64,000 nucleotides of DNA, from assembly GCA_963802095.1 (NCBI GenBank), contig CAWDHI010000007.1, positions 124,001 to 188,000 on the forward strand, in the 5' to 3' direction. The notes beneath the pieces are model-generated. The model saw only the letters and a program-made list of their open reading frames with translations. It had not been told where the DNA came from and made no database searches. Below, piece after piece: positions 8,389 through 17,795 of this stretch; within the stretch, counting starts at the first letter, position 1; each line of letters starts with the position of its first letter. This DNA comes from CAVVEQ01 sp963802095 (GTDB lineage: Bacteria; Chloroflexota; Anaerolineae; Anaerolineales; Anaerolineaceae). A program made the translations under genes and the position numbers.

Positions 8389-9540
8389 TCAGGGTGCAAA
8401 ATTGGGTTCGATCTCTCCCACGGAGCTATCAAACGTGAACTCCAGGGTACCGGATGCGGAGATTTGGTCTTTCAGGGTCTGATAGAGACCTCCAGCACCA
8501 TCTCTCAACGTGCCCGAGAGGCTGATTACGGACCCGGTTTGCGTGGTGCCCACCACGCGGAAAAGCCCCCTGCCGCCGCCTGGACAATCGTGGAACTTAA
8601 GGGTCCCCACCACCTGGTCGGAGGAGAGATCCTTCATCAGGTCCAATGACCAGCGGTAGGCATAGGCGCCTTCAGCTTCGTCGCAGGCTACCCCATGCCA
8701 AGCTCCGACAACATTTGGAGGGATAGCCCCTTCCGTTGCTGTCGGGACAGTTGGGGTGGCTTGCGCTTTGGTGGGTTGAGGTGTTTTTGGAGTGCGGGTT
8801 GGACGCGGGGTGCGGGTATTGAAGAGCTGACCTTCCACCCTCCATGCGCGCTGGTCCAGGCGGATCAAGTTGTAAGCCCGCTCTCCAAAGAAGGGGCCGA
8901 GCCGGTCCATGAACTGGTTCTTGATGATCTCAAGCTGGCGGTTCAGGGCAACATCAAACGCGTATCGAATAGGGTTCGCCAGGAATGCCCTGATCTCTTG
9001 GATATATGCTTCGAATCGTGTTTTGATACTCTCGGCGATATTTCGGATCGCAAAATCCAGCACCTGGCCTATCGCGCGGGTAAAACCCTTGATCCCCCGG
9101 CTGATGGCGGGAAAGAACCTATGCCTGCGCCGCCATTCCGCCCTTGCCTGCTCTAATTTATCCGCCGCAGCAAGATGTTCCTGTGCTTTGCCGGTCCACT
9201 TCTCGTAGAGGATCTGATTTCCAGACCTTTCAGCGGCAGCTGCAAGCCGCTGGTACTCCAGGGCCAGCGCTTTTTGCTGATTCAACTGCTCCAGGGTAGT
9301 GAGGAGTCTGGGATCGAAAAACAACGATGCTATTTCGGGTGAGGAACCGGAATTCGAAGCGGTGATCACCGGCGGTGTGTAGAGGTCGAGCAGCCCCCGG
9401 GAGGTGATCATCATCAGATGCGCCTGGTCGAAACTGGTTTGCCCGGGAGGATTGATGAGCGGAAAATTGCAGGCAGAGAAGGTCATCCCGATCAGCGTGA
9501 CCAGTGAGACCATAATGTAAACGGTTCGCTGCCGCTTCAT
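8389..9540 (-). CDS. Lipoprotein with coiled-coil middle and Thr/Pro-rich linker
   Basis: 383 residues. The signal peptide ends in the lipobox TFSAC (Cys24), so it is likely anchored on the outer face of the membrane. Residues about 80-145 are rich in Ala, Glu, Gln and Arg and look alpha-helical or coiled-coil. A linker of TPRPTRTPKTPQP type (about 250-275), common in Anaerolineae, leads to a C-terminal beta-rich domain with a GGGRG loop. Family not recognised. It is translated 1 nt after the gene at 9542, so the two form an operon. Confidence 0.7.
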   Translation of the reverse strand: MKRQRTVYIMVSLVTLIGMTFSACNFPLINPPGQTSFDQAHLMMITSRGLLDLYTPPVITASNSGSSPEIASLFFDPRLLTTLEQLNQQKALALEYQRLAAAAERSGNQILYEKWTGKAQEHLAAADKLEQARAEWRRRHRFFPAISRGIKGFTRAIGQVLDFAIRNIAESIKTRFEAYIQEIRAFLANPIRYAFDVALNRQLEIIKNQFMDRLGPFFGERAYNLIRLDQRAWRVEGQLFNTRTPRPTRTPKTPQPTKAQATPTVPTATEGAIPPNVVGAWHGVACDEAEGAYAYRWSLDLMKDLSSDQVVGTLKFHDCPGGGRGLFRVVGTTQTGSVISLSGTLRDGAGGLYQTLKDQISASGTLEFTFDSSVGEIEPNFAP

Positions 9541-9541
9541 A

Positions 9542-10171
9542 CTATTCCTCCCCCTCTTTCATGCTGATCGTCTCCACATAGACAAGACGGTCATTGACTG
9601 TTCCAAAGGTCAGGCCAGGCGCATAATACAAGCTCCCGTTATCGATCAACTCTTCTTCCAGGGGCAATTCGAAATAATCCTTGATGGCGGCGGAAGCAAG
9701 GATCGATTTGAGGCTGGCATACGCCGTGAACTGATCGGGTTGGTACGGCAGGGGTACCCAGGAGGTGGGTGGATCGGGGATGGTCTCCTGGTTTACCAGG
9801 ATGCCTTCATAAAAGGTCAGTGCGATTCCGTCGTTGTAATACCTCCAAATTTCATCCCTCACCTCGCCGGTGAAATCCGGGGAGAATTCCTCCTTGTAGA
9901 AGGTTATTGTGAAGGAATCGGGGTAACCGTATTTTGTAACCGCTGAATTCTGATCGGGGGTAAGGGTATAGGTTGTTGCAGCAGAGGGATCGGTGTAAGC
10001 ACCTTCAACCAGCTTGGGACTACCCAGATATTCCTGGTAACCGAGGTACAGGATCAGTCCAAGTGCGCCGCAAAGAATCAACCCGGTGATGAGGGCAATC
10101 AGTAAAACAGTTTTCCCGGCGGATTTGCGTTTCGGCGCTGAGGATGCGAATTCGATTTCAGGAGCTTGCAT
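9542..10171 (-). CDS. Hypothetical membrane-anchored protein, operon partner of the 8389 lipoprotein
   Basis: 209 residues. A short Lys-rich cytoplasmic N-terminus (about 1-23) is followed by one strong membrane helix (TVLLIALITGLILCGALGLI, about 21-40) and an extracytoplasmic domain with repeated YGYPDSFTITFY-like beta segments. Nothing identifies a function. Its stop is 1 nt from the start of the lipoprotein at 9540, implying co-translation and perhaps a complex at the membrane surface. The upstream region 10172-10300 is AT-rich and shared with the divergent gene at 10381. Confidence 0.7.
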   Translation of the reverse strand: MQAPEIEFASSAPKRKSAGKTVLLIALITGLILCGALGLILYLGYQEYLGSPKLVEGAYTDPSAATTYTLTPDQNSAVTKYGYPDSFTITFYKEEFSPDFTGEVRDEIWRYYNDGIALTFYEGILVNQETIPDPPTSWVPLPYQPDQFTAYASLKSILASAAIKDYFELPLEEELIDNGSLYYAPGLTFGTVNDRLVYVETISMKEGEE

Positions 10172-10304
10172 GGTTTGCCTTCACCCTTCCTTCATTTGCA
10201 AACCGGACCCAACATATCCAAGAGAGCAATTTGTATCCTAACCTAAATGTATATTTATTATAGCAAGTGGTAAAAAATAATAAATAGTCAATAAATCAAG
10301 ATGG

Positions 10305-10333
10305 TTGAAGCTGTATTTCGAATTTGCTATACT
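10305..10333 (+). promoter_or_regulatory. Sigma-70-type promoter with extended -10
   Basis: TTGAAG at 10305-10310, a 17-nt spacer, TGC directly before TATACT at 10328-10333. The predicted start of transcription near 10340 lies after the TTG at 10336, which argues against that TTG as the start codon of the downstream lipoprotein. Confidence 0.75.
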
Positions 10334-10380
10334 GATTGAAGTCTACCGGTCGGAAAAGTACCATTTTAGGAGGGATTTTA

Positions 10381-11478
10381 ATTACACGATCTCGTTTTCT
10401 CAAATTGGGCATTCCCGTTTTTTTCCTGTACCTGGCAATTGCTGCCTGCGGGTTCAGTTCTTCCAAGTCCGATACAGGTAATCCTTCAAACCTTCCGAAT
10501 TCGGGTCAGGAATTGGATCCCATCGCAGCGAATGGACCGGGGTTTGGCAGGAGTGACCCGATTCCCTTGGGAACTCAGATCTCCATTCCGGGATGGGATG
10601 TGGAAGTGAGGGAATTCCTCCGCGGAGCTGATGCATTGAAGGTCATCAACACAGCGGACTGGCAGGCAGAGCCCTTACCGGAGGATCAGGAATATGCCCT
10701 GGCAAAGGTTTTCGTCCGCAACACTGCCCTGGATGAATCCCCGCACAGCCTGGGGATCTCCGAGTTATTCATTACCGGGGATCAATACCTGGCGCATGGA
10801 GACACGATGGACGGCTGGCCGCAGCCTGAATTCCTGTTTGAAGATATGTATACTGCGGAAACCGTGGAGGGATGGGTGGATGCCGTGGTTCCGAAAAACG
10901 AGCAGAATTTGGAGCTTGTGCTGGATTTGGAGAAAGATGACAACCGCTATACCCGATTCTTTGCCCTGGAAAAGGCTGCCTCCATATCCCTCCCCGAGGA
11001 ATTTTCGAAGCTGCATCCAAATGACCTAGGTTCGTCGATGGAATCCCCCGCGGGAATTGGCGATGTGGTGATCACTCCGGACTGGGAGGTGACTCTTCTG
11101 GAAAGCATCAAGGGTAAAGATGCGGAAAATATATTAACCAAAGATAACCCGAATTACCAGGTTCCTGAAAGCGGTACGGAACGAGTTCTACTAAAAGTTC
11201 ACCTGAAATACCTGAGCCAGAAGGATATCCCTGTCTGGATCGGGTCCGATCAATTCAGGGCATTGGATAGTTCCGGCTACAGCGTTCAGGGAAACTGGAT
11301 CTATACCCCGCAGGACCGTGAGTGGATCGGGAACACGGTGCTGCCAGGTGCCGATTTGGAATGCTGGGTTGCGGTCACGGTACCGGAGGGTGCGGGAGAA
11401 GCTCTCATTTCGTTCGACCCGGATATCAACACACCGGGATCCCCCGATCAAGACCTTCGTTATTTCCAGTTGAAATGA
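10381..11478 (+). CDS. Lipoprotein with two tandem DUF4352-like domains; apparent ATT start
   Basis: About 365 residues. The Shine-Dalgarno AGGAGGG (10368-10374) is 6 nt from ATT at 10381. From there the reading ITRSRFLKLGIPVFF leads to a lipobox IAAC, a perfect lipoprotein signal with a basic n-region. No ATG or GTG exists at this place in frame. Either AUU is used as start, as in infC, or a base is misread. Two similar halves follow, each beginning with a DVVITPDWEVTLLESIKG or SIPGWDVEVREFLRG type strand and containing a RVLLKVHLKYL or YALAKVFVRNT strand, like DUF4352 immunoglobulin-like folds. Function unknown. Confidence 0.75.
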   Translation: MTRSRFLKLGIPVFFLYLAIAACGFSSSKSDTGNPSNLPNSGQELDPIAANGPGFGRSDPIPLGTQISIPGWDVEVREFLRGADALKVINTADWQAEPLPEDQEYALAKVFVRNTALDESPHSLGISELFITGDQYLAHGDTMDGWPQPEFLFEDMYTAETVEGWVDAVVPKNEQNLELVLDLEKDDNRYTRFFALEKAASISLPEEFSKLHPNDLGSSMESPAGIGDVVITPDWEVTLLESIKGKDAENILTKDNPNYQVPESGTERVLLKVHLKYLSQKDIPVWIGSDQFRALDSSGYSVQGNWIYTPQDREWIGNTVLPGADLECWVAVTVPEGAGEALISFDPDINTPGSPDQDLRYFQLK

Positions 11479-11644
11479 TCGATCTTCGTTTGAAGGATTA
11501 ATTAGCCAGACCACTCGCCGTGCTATCTCAGACCCTGCGCGGGCGGAGGTGATTCCCGTGAGTGTTGTGGAATCATTGGTACAATCAATTAGGTACCCTC
11601 CAGGAAACGATCCTACCATACCAATAGAATGAGGCAGAAATATC

Positions 11645-12211
11645 ATGGAACAAGCCCCAAAATTCCCCTACCCTTTCATCGATAAGATCATTGTTTCCGA
11701 GGAGGAAATCAAAAACCGGGTAGAAGCACTCGGCAGGCAGATAGCGGGTGATTACAAGGATTCGAAGAACCTGCTGCTCCTCGGTTTGCTGCGCGGAAGC
11801 GTCGTCTTCATTACGGATCTGATGCGAAATGTTCACCTGCCGATGACGATGGATTTTATGTCGGTCTCCTCCTATTCCGGTACTGAATCCAGCGGATTCG
11901 TGCGTATCGATTCCGATCACAAGACCAACATCATGGGCTGGGATGTCATCCTGGTGGATGACATCATCGACACAGGCTATACCGTGTTCACGGTATCAAA
12001 ATTACTCCAGGACCGAAAACCGCGCAGCCTGAAGGTGTGCGCTTTGCTGGATAAGGAAGAGCGGCACAAAGTGGACCTGAAGATCGATTATTACGGGTTC
12101 AAGATTCCGGATTACTTCGTGGTCGGTTACGGGTTGGATATCGATGAGAAAGGCCGCAACTTGCCCTATATCGCCTCGGTCGACCTCGCTAAATACCAGG
12201 AAACCAGCTGA
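11645..12211 (+). CDS. hpt: Hypoxanthine(-guanine) phosphoribosyltransferase
   Basis: 188 residues, the usual length. The PRPP-binding loop VILVDDIIDTGYT is at 101-113, preceded by the LLGLLRGSVVF segment (45-55) typical of HPRT, and SSYSG at 75-79. It converts hypoxanthine or guanine plus PRPP to IMP or GMP in purine salvage in the cytoplasm. It is the first gene of a cluster with purA (2 nt later) and purB, so salvaged IMP can pass straight to AMP synthesis. An extended -10 (TGGTACAAT) at 11577-11585 lies 60 nt upstream. Confidence 0.95.
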   Translation: MEQAPKFPYPFIDKIIVSEEEIKNRVEALGRQIAGDYKDSKNLLLLGLLRGSVVFITDLMRNVHLPMTMDFMSVSSYSGTESSGFVRIDSDHKTNIMGWDVILVDDIIDTGYTVFTVSKLLQDRKPRSLKVCALLDKEERHKVDLKIDYYGFKIPDYFVVGYGLDIDEKGRNLPYIASVDLAKYQETS

Positions 12212-12213
12212 CC

Positions 12214-13512
12214 ATGCCCATCACCATCGTGGTCGGGATGCAATGGGGGGATGAGGGCAAGGGCAGGGTGGTGGACCTGTTTTCGGAAAACGCGGATATC
12301 GTCGCCCGTTTTAATGGGGGGGATAACGCCGGGCACACGGTCACCGTCGGGAGCGAGATCTTTAAACTGCACCTGATCCCCTCGGGGATCATTCACCCGC
12401 ACACCGTCTGCGTGCTGGGGAACGGCGTGGTGCTCAACCCAGCCACTCTTTTGGAGGAAATGGAAATGCTCCGAAAGGCGGAAATTGCTATCACCCCCGA
12501 AAGGCTGTGGATATCCGACAGCGTCCACCTGATCACCCCGGCGCACCGCCTTCTGGACTGCGCCTGGGAAGCCGCACTTGGAAAAGCCCAGATCGGAACC
12601 ACGGGCAGGGGTATTGGCCCGGCTTATATGGATAAGACCTCACGAAAGGGGCTTCGCTGCGGTGATCTGCTCCACGTGGAATCCTTCCCCGAAAAAGTGC
12701 GGAAGCATTTCGAGGATGCGTCTGAACAATTGACAGCCCTCTATCACCAGCCTGCGGTGGATACCGCGCTGCTCGCAGATGAATTCATCACCCAGGCAAT
12801 CCAACTGATTCCTTTCATCCGCCCGGTGGGTGCCCGCATCCGCGAGGCGCTTTCACAAGGGCAGTACATCCTTGCGGAAGGGGCGCAGGGGACACTACTG
12901 GACCTCGACCAGGGCAGCTATCCTTTCGTGACCAGCTCCTGCACCACCGCTGCGGGGGTATTCAGCGGACTGGGGATCGGCATCTGCCCGATAGAACGCG
13001 TGGTAGGGATCACCAAAGCCTTCCAGACTCGGGTGGGTGGAGGACCTTTCCCGACCGAGCAGCAGGGAGATACCGCTGTGTTCCTGCGTGGGACGGGGGC
13101 AAACCCGTGGGATGAATTTGGCACCACCACCGGCAGGCCCAGGCGGGTAGGTTGGCTGGACTTGGTGCTGCAAAAATACGCGATCGAAATAAACGGAGCG
13201 ACAGAGCTGTTCCTTACGAAACTTGATATCCTTTCCGGGCTGGAAGAAATCCACGTTTGCACAGGGTATCACCGGGGGGGTGCTGCCATACAAAAGGCGG
13301 AATTTTCCGCAGAAGCACGATTACTGGAACAGTGCGAACCGGTGTATGAATCAGTGCCAGGCTGGCAGGAGGATCTGCGACCGGTGCGGAAATGGGAGGA
13401 GCTTCCTGACCGGGCAGCGGCTTATGTCAAATTCATCGAGGATTCCTGCGGGATCCCAGTTACCCACATCTCCGTGGGTCCCGAACGATCCGCGGTGATT
13501 ACCAGGGATTGA
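12214..13512 (+). CDS. purA: Adenylosuccinate synthetase
   Basis: 432 residues, full length. The GTP-binding and catalytic start GMQWGDEGKG (8-17, Asp13) and NAGHTV with His41 are intact. GTTGRGIGPAY, EGAQGTLLDLDQGSYPFVTSS and the TTGRPRRVGW base-recognition loop are all present. It joins IMP and aspartate using GTP, the first step from IMP to AMP. It starts 2 nt after the hpt stop and is followed by purB after 6 nt, so translation is probably coupled. Confidence 0.97.
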   Translation: MPITIVVGMQWGDEGKGRVVDLFSENADIVARFNGGDNAGHTVTVGSEIFKLHLIPSGIIHPHTVCVLGNGVVLNPATLLEEMEMLRKAEIAITPERLWISDSVHLITPAHRLLDCAWEAALGKAQIGTTGRGIGPAYMDKTSRKGLRCGDLLHVESFPEKVRKHFEDASEQLTALYHQPAVDTALLADEFITQAIQLIPFIRPVGARIREALSQGQYILAEGAQGTLLDLDQGSYPFVTSSCTTAAGVFSGLGIGICPIERVVGITKAFQTRVGGGPFPTEQQGDTAVFLRGTGANPWDEFGTTTGRPRRVGWLDLVLQKYAIEINGATELFLTKLDILSGLEEIHVCTGYHRGGAAIQKAEFSAEARLLEQCEPVYESVPGWQEDLRPVRKWEELPDRAAAYVKFIEDSCGIPVTHISVGPERSAVITRD

Positions 13513-13518
13513 ATCGAT

Positions 13519-14914
13519 ATGAATGATCCGAAAAACTATCAAAGCCCTTTCAGCTGGCGCTATGGGTCCCCGGAAATGCGCAGAGTGTGGAGCGAGGAGA
13601 ACAAACGGCTCAGCTGGCGCAGGTTGTGGGTGGCACTGGCTGAGGCGGAGAGTGACTGGAACCTGGTCACCCGCGCACAGGTTGAGGATTTAAAAGCCCA
13701 TGCAGGGGAGATTGACCTGCCAAGGTCACTTGAGATCGAGGCATCGGTGAGGCACGACCTGGTGGCTGAGATACACGTTTATGCCTCGCAATGTCCCACT
13801 GGTGGGGGGATCATCCACCTGGGTGCCACTTCTATGGACATTAAAGATAACGCGGATGCTCTGCTGATCCGCGATTCGCTCGAAATTCTCATAGGCAAAC
13901 TATCAAATTTGCTGGGTGTTTTTGCGCCATTGATCGAAAGGACAGCCAGCCTACCGGTTATGGCTTTCACCCATATGCAGCCGGCCGAGCCGACCACCCT
14001 GGGTTATCGCCTGGCGGGCACTGCCCAGGATCTGATTGCCGAATATCGCTCGCTGATGGCGCTGCGGGAGGGACTCAAGGGTAAGGGGTTTAAAGGCGCA
14101 GTCGGGAACGCAGCCGCTTTTGTGGAAATGCTGGGCGAGAGGGAGTTTGAGGAACTAGAATCCCGGATCAGCGAGATGATCGGGCTGCCCTTCTTCCCGG
14201 TCGCAACTCAGACCTACCCGCGGCGGCAGGATTACCAGGTGCTTTCCGCAGTGGCCAGCCTGGCGGGCTGCCTGGCGAAATTCGCCCTGGATGTGCGCTT
14301 TCTCCAATCCCAACCGATCGGGGAAGATCGCCGAACCGTTTGGAGAAAAACAGGTGGGCTCCTCGGCCATGCCGTTCAAACGCAATCCGGTGGAAGCGGA
14401 AAAGATCGACTCTCTGGCCAGGTACGTTTCAGCGTTGCCGCTTGTTGCCTGGCAAAACACGGCTGGTTCTGTGCTGGAAAGGACGCTGGATGACTCTGCA
14501 AACCGGCGGACCATCCTTCCCGAGGCGTTCCTGGCACTGGATGAAATGATCGCCTGTACAATCAGGATCGTAGAGGGACTGACAATCCGTGAAGAAGCCA
14601 TCCAGCGGACGATCGATGCCTATGGTCCATTTGCTGGAACAGAAAGGCTGTTGACGGTGCTGACCAGGAAAGGGGCAGACCGGCAAAAAGTGCACGAAAT
14701 CCTGCGGGGGCTCAGCCTTGGAGCCTGGGGAGAAGTTGAAATGGGGAGGCCCAATCCGCTGGTGGACCTGATCTGTGCGGACGCATTGATCGGAGAATAC
14801 CTCACGGATGGAGAGATACGCGAGCTAATGAAACCCGGTGGTTATTTCGGTATCGCAGATAAGCGGGCTCTGGCAATCGCAGCGGAAATACGCTTCCTAA
14901 TTCCTGCGAAATAA
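13519..14914 (+). CDS. purB: Adenylosuccinate lyase, split by a single-base frameshift
   Basis: The start MNDPKNYQSPFSWRYGSPEM and the HLGATSMDIKDN and THMQPAEPTTLGYR motifs are in the first frame. The signature GSSAMPFKRNP and the C-terminus to residue about 465 are in the +1 frame. Deleting one A in GGGGAAGATC (14320-14329) restores one continuous protein of normal length. The enzyme removes fumarate from adenylosuccinate and SAICAR in purine synthesis. Because the gene is normally essential for de novo purine synthesis and the neighbours are intact, a sequence error is likelier than a real lesion. The start is 6 nt after the purA stop. Confidence 0.9.
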
Positions 14915-14925
14915 TCCATAAGAGG

Positions 14926-14947
14926 AAAAAGGACGGCGGGTTCGCCG
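14926..14947 (-). terminator. Intrinsic terminator for the PPOX-family gene
   Basis: On the minus strand a CGGCG stem with CGCCG (14934-14938 and 14943-14947, 4-base loop) is followed by TCCTTTTT. It lies just beyond the stop at 14955. Confidence 0.6.
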
Positions 14948-14954
14948 GGAAGCG

Positions 14955-15332
14955 TTATTCACCCTGGCGGATCTCCAACACCGTGTGCTTTTGTTTTTTC
15001 GTTCCCCCGGAAAGCCCGAAAAGTTTTTTCATAAAACCGTATTTCTTATCCAGGAGCTTATCCACTCTGCGACCGGTCTCCTCATCAGGTAATTCGCGCG
15101 CTAAGGCGGGGAACCACTCTCCGACAGGGGTGCCATCCATTTTGCAGGGGGCAATGTTCACATGCGGTTGGCGGCGGATGCGTTTGACCTTCCCTGAATC
15201 GGCGATGGTGTAAACAAACACTGCCTCGCCCTCGCGGACAAACCAGACAGGCGTGCGGACCCCTTCCCCGTTCTTCCTGAAGGTTTCAATATTAATATAT
15301 TGTTGTTTTTGCAAGGTCTCAAAATTCGCCAT
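14955..15332 (-). CDS. PPOX-class F420-dependent / flavin oxidoreductase
   Basis: 125 residues, in the split-beta-barrel pyridoxamine-phosphate-oxidase superfamily of the Rv2074-like F420-using type. Typical features are the short N-terminal helix, ETFRKNGEGVRTPVWFV (about 16-32), and GKVKRIRRQPHVNIAPC (47-63), where basic residues contact the cofactor phosphate. It probably reduces a small substrate using F420 or a flavin in the cytoplasm; the cofactor is inferred. It runs opposite to the purine cluster and ends at the terminator at 14934. Confidence 0.8.
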   Translation of the reverse strand: MANFETLQKQQYINIETFRKNGEGVRTPVWFVREGEAVFVYTIADSGKVKRIRRQPHVNIAPCKMDGTPVGEWFPALARELPDEETGRRVDKLLDKKYGFMKKLFGLSGGTKKQKHTVLEIRQGE

Positions 15333-15440
15333 TGGTTTTACCTTTTTTCCTAAGCAATAATCATTTGATCGAAATTCTAGTTTAACCGGGATACCTCATT
15401 TTTGGTTCCGGTGTAGAAGGTCAGGATCGGTTGGAACGCT

Positions 15441-16154
15441 TTATTCTGAAGATAGCTGAGATTTTGGTGCCTTCCCTCGGTATAGCTCGAAGTATGCAAT
15501 GAAGGCCACAACCAGGTAAGCGCATGTTTTTGGGATCATGAGCATACCCAGCAGGGGAACCGACTGAACCCAGAGAATTACCGGGGCGTAAAAGGCAAAC
15601 GAGAGCACGATCATGGCACCGATCCAGGTGAATGCACGGTCATGGGATCGGATGGCATCCCGCAGGATCAGGAAAGTCACTCCAACCCCCTGGATGACCA
15701 GCAGGCTGTTGCGTAGCAGGGACCAATCATAGGGCGCGACAACCTGACCCCAGGCATTCTGCGGGAAGAGCAGGATGACCAGCCGGGCGATACCGGCGGT
15801 AAGCAGAATCCATCCAAAGAAGCCGAGTGGTTTTTTAAATCGCAAATGCCAGATATCCACCAGTAACATATAGAATATGGTTACGGTGAAGGCGGTGGAA
15901 AATGCACCGGCTCCAACCAGAACCGGGTTGGCTTCCAAACCACCCATCAGATATGCGATAACCCGAAAGCCAACATGCCCGGTATCACCCAGGGCAAGCA
16001 GCGCAAATGCCCAGGTGAAGCGTGTGGCCAGAGCACGGTTCTCCGGGGTCACCCGGTTTCGGTGTACGATCATTAGAATGACGAGGGTCCACACCACCAC
16101 AAGGTAGCTGATATTAAAGATCACTTCCATCCATACGCGCATCTGTTCAGACAT
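15441..16154 (-). CDS. Hypothetical seven-helix membrane protein
   Basis: 237 residues from the ATG at 16154, which has AGGAG 5 nt upstream (a GTG at 16160 is less likely). About seven hydrophobic helices span the sequence. Conserved-looking polar residues include ALGDTGHVGFRV (about 56-67) and VDIWHLRFKKPLGFFGW. No family with known function is recognised; the whole-length helix pattern resembles other unassigned membrane proteins rather than a transporter. It is transcribed alone; the 5' flank 16155-16535 is AT-rich. Confidence 0.7.
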   Translation of the reverse strand: MSEQMRVWMEVIFNISYLVVVWTLVILMIVHRNRVTPENRALATRFTWAFALLALGDTGHVGFRVIAYLMGGLEANPVLVGAGAFSTAFTVTIFYMLLVDIWHLRFKKPLGFFGWILLTAGIARLVILLFPQNAWGQVVAPYDWSLLRNSLLVIQGVGVTFLILRDAIRSHDRAFTWIGAMIVLSFAFYAPVILWVQSVPLLGMLMIPKTCAYLVVAFIAYFELYRGKAPKSQLSSE

Positions 16155-16535
16155 GATCACTCCTAAAAGTAATTTGCGATATCAAATCATCGGATTTGAT
16201 TAGAAAGAAAAATGAAATCGAATTCTCGATCATCCGTAAAAAATTAAGCGGATAGGTGATTCATCAATATTTATTTGTGGATAAAGTAATAATCATCCCC
16301 CATCGGTCTAATTAACGGGTCAGCGTTCAGGTACTGTTTTTCAAATCCAGCGGGAAATTATAAAACAAGAAAATCGAAAACAGCGTTCCAGTTTTCCGGT
16401 TTTTTCGAAAATCATACTCGAATGATGAGATCTTTGGAATAAATATTAATTTTTACACACACATTTTGAATTGTACAATGTTAAATGGAAAACGTATAAC
16501 CATTGTAGTATGGTTAAATTTATTGGAGATCAAAA
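16155..16535. other. AT-rich intergenic region between divergent genes
   Basis: No coding sequence is visible. The stretch is clearly AT-richer than its flanks and should hold promoters for both directions. A TATAAC at about 16495 and a repeat-like pair ACAATG/CATTGT around 16478-16508 sit upstream of the SOUL gene. Nothing more specific can be supported. Confidence 0.5.
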
Positions 16536-17108
16536 ATGACCGATTCCCCCAAATATGTTGTGATTAAAAAAGAAAATCAGATTGAGATTCGGGATTATCC
16601 AGGTTACATCCAGGCAGAAGTGAATGTCCAGGGAGACGAATTATAAGAACAGCGATTGAAGCGGGTTTTGATATTCTGGCCGATTATATTTTCGGAAATA
16701 ACACATCCCAGCAAAAGGTGGATATGACTAACCCGGTGAAGGTGAGCCAATCAGAGAAGATCGCCATGACCACTCCGGTCACGGTGAAAGGTGATGATGA
16801 ATTTACCGTGGCTTTTATCATGCCCTCTACTTACTCACTGGAGACACTTCCAGTCCCGCGAGATGCGAAGGATCAGGCTTGTTTCTGTTCCCGCCCACAG
16901 GATGGTATCGATTCGATTTTCCGGTTTCTTCAACCAGGGGAATATCGAAAAGTATAAAAATCTGCTGAAGGAATGGTTGGTCAAAAATGGTTATGAGGGC
17001 GAAGGAGAGTTCATTATTGCAGGTTACAACCCGCCCTGGATTCCCGGGTTCCTGGCTCGCAATGAAGTGATGATCAAAATCAAGGAAAAAATCCCCAAAA
17101 CGAAGTAG
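16536..17108 (+). CDS. SOUL heme-binding family protein, split by two frameshifts
   Basis: The protein begins MTDSPKYVVIKKENQIEIRD (ATG 16536, TTGGAGAT upstream) and hits TAA at about 16644. The match continues in another frame (GFDILADYIFGNN, VDMTNPV, KIAMTTPV, LPVPRDA). After a second shift near 16865 it resumes as SIRFSGFFNQ and GYNPPWIPGFLARNEV. Joined, it is about 190 residues, the usual SOUL/HBP length. These proteins bind heme or porphyrin with low affinity; the role in bacteria is unclear. The breaks are probably sequence errors, but real decay cannot be excluded as fragments of other genes follow. Confidence 0.8.
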
Positions 17109-17279
17109 CCCTGCAGGTAAAGGACCAGGGTGGGGTTGAAAAACGGGAGAGTAACTTAATGTTTCTCGGATTTCCTTTCTCAAATGATCCGATTGACTCC
17201 GGAATTGCGTTTATGATGAATTAAACATCTCTTTTTAGAAATTGCATTTAGCTAGTCCTGGGGCGCAAAGAAGGATTAT

Positions 17280-17408
17280 CTGCAGATTAAATTCGTCAGT
17301 TTGTTCGTAAAAGACCAGGAAACCGCACCCCAATTTTATTCAAAAACGCTTGGTTTCACGAAAATGGCGGATATCCCCCTTGGTGAGGATTGTCATCGGC
17401 CGATTTAG
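17280..17408 (+). pseudogene. N-terminal fragment of a VOC (glyoxalase-like) protein
   Basis: About 42 codons read QIKFVSLFVKDQETAPQFY, SKTLGFTKMADIPLG and end at TAG 17406. This is the first beta-alpha-beta unit of a vicinal-oxygen-chelate domain with no start codon other than CTG and no remaining domain. The following 17409-17590 shows only stray short ORFs. It is a decayed or truncated gene. Confidence 0.6.
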
Positions 17409-17604
17409 AAAAATGATGGATTTCTTCGTCCGGCTGATGCCCAAGCAAGCAATTAAGATTATGTACAACCGAATGAAGTCGATCATGCCTTTGTGATTAA
17501 AATAATAGCAGAGCGATGGCAGATATTTTACTCCGGAAATTAAAAGTTGAGCGGAATATCGGAATGAATACTTATTTTCATGAATTAAATGGTAGGTATA
17601 AAAA

Positions 17605-17706
17605 ATGATGATAACTCTTGGAGGGTTTATCCTGATTGGTTTCGCGGCGATGATCTTCCTGGTGTACTTGATCTACCGCAAGGAGATTCATCCACCAGGG
17701 AAATGA
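17605..17706 (+). CDS. Small single-pass membrane protein (33 aa)
   Basis: ATG 17605 (or 17608) opens a 33-residue ORF with one hydrophobic helix (GGFILIGFAAMIFLVYLIY) followed by a basic, Pro-containing tail (RKEIHPPGK) that should stay in the cytoplasm. The upstream GGTAGG is a weak Shine-Dalgarno. Codons look ordinary. No family is known to me. It may be a real small protein or chance. Confidence 0.4.
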   Translation: MMITLGGFILIGFAAMIFLVYLIYRKEIHPPGK

Positions 17707-17795
17707 GCCTGCAAGAAGAAGATTTATTGCGGGTTGGATATGTTCCTTGATTTCCTGTAAAATTATTCCTGGCAGTAAATCTCACTCGAGGGCGT

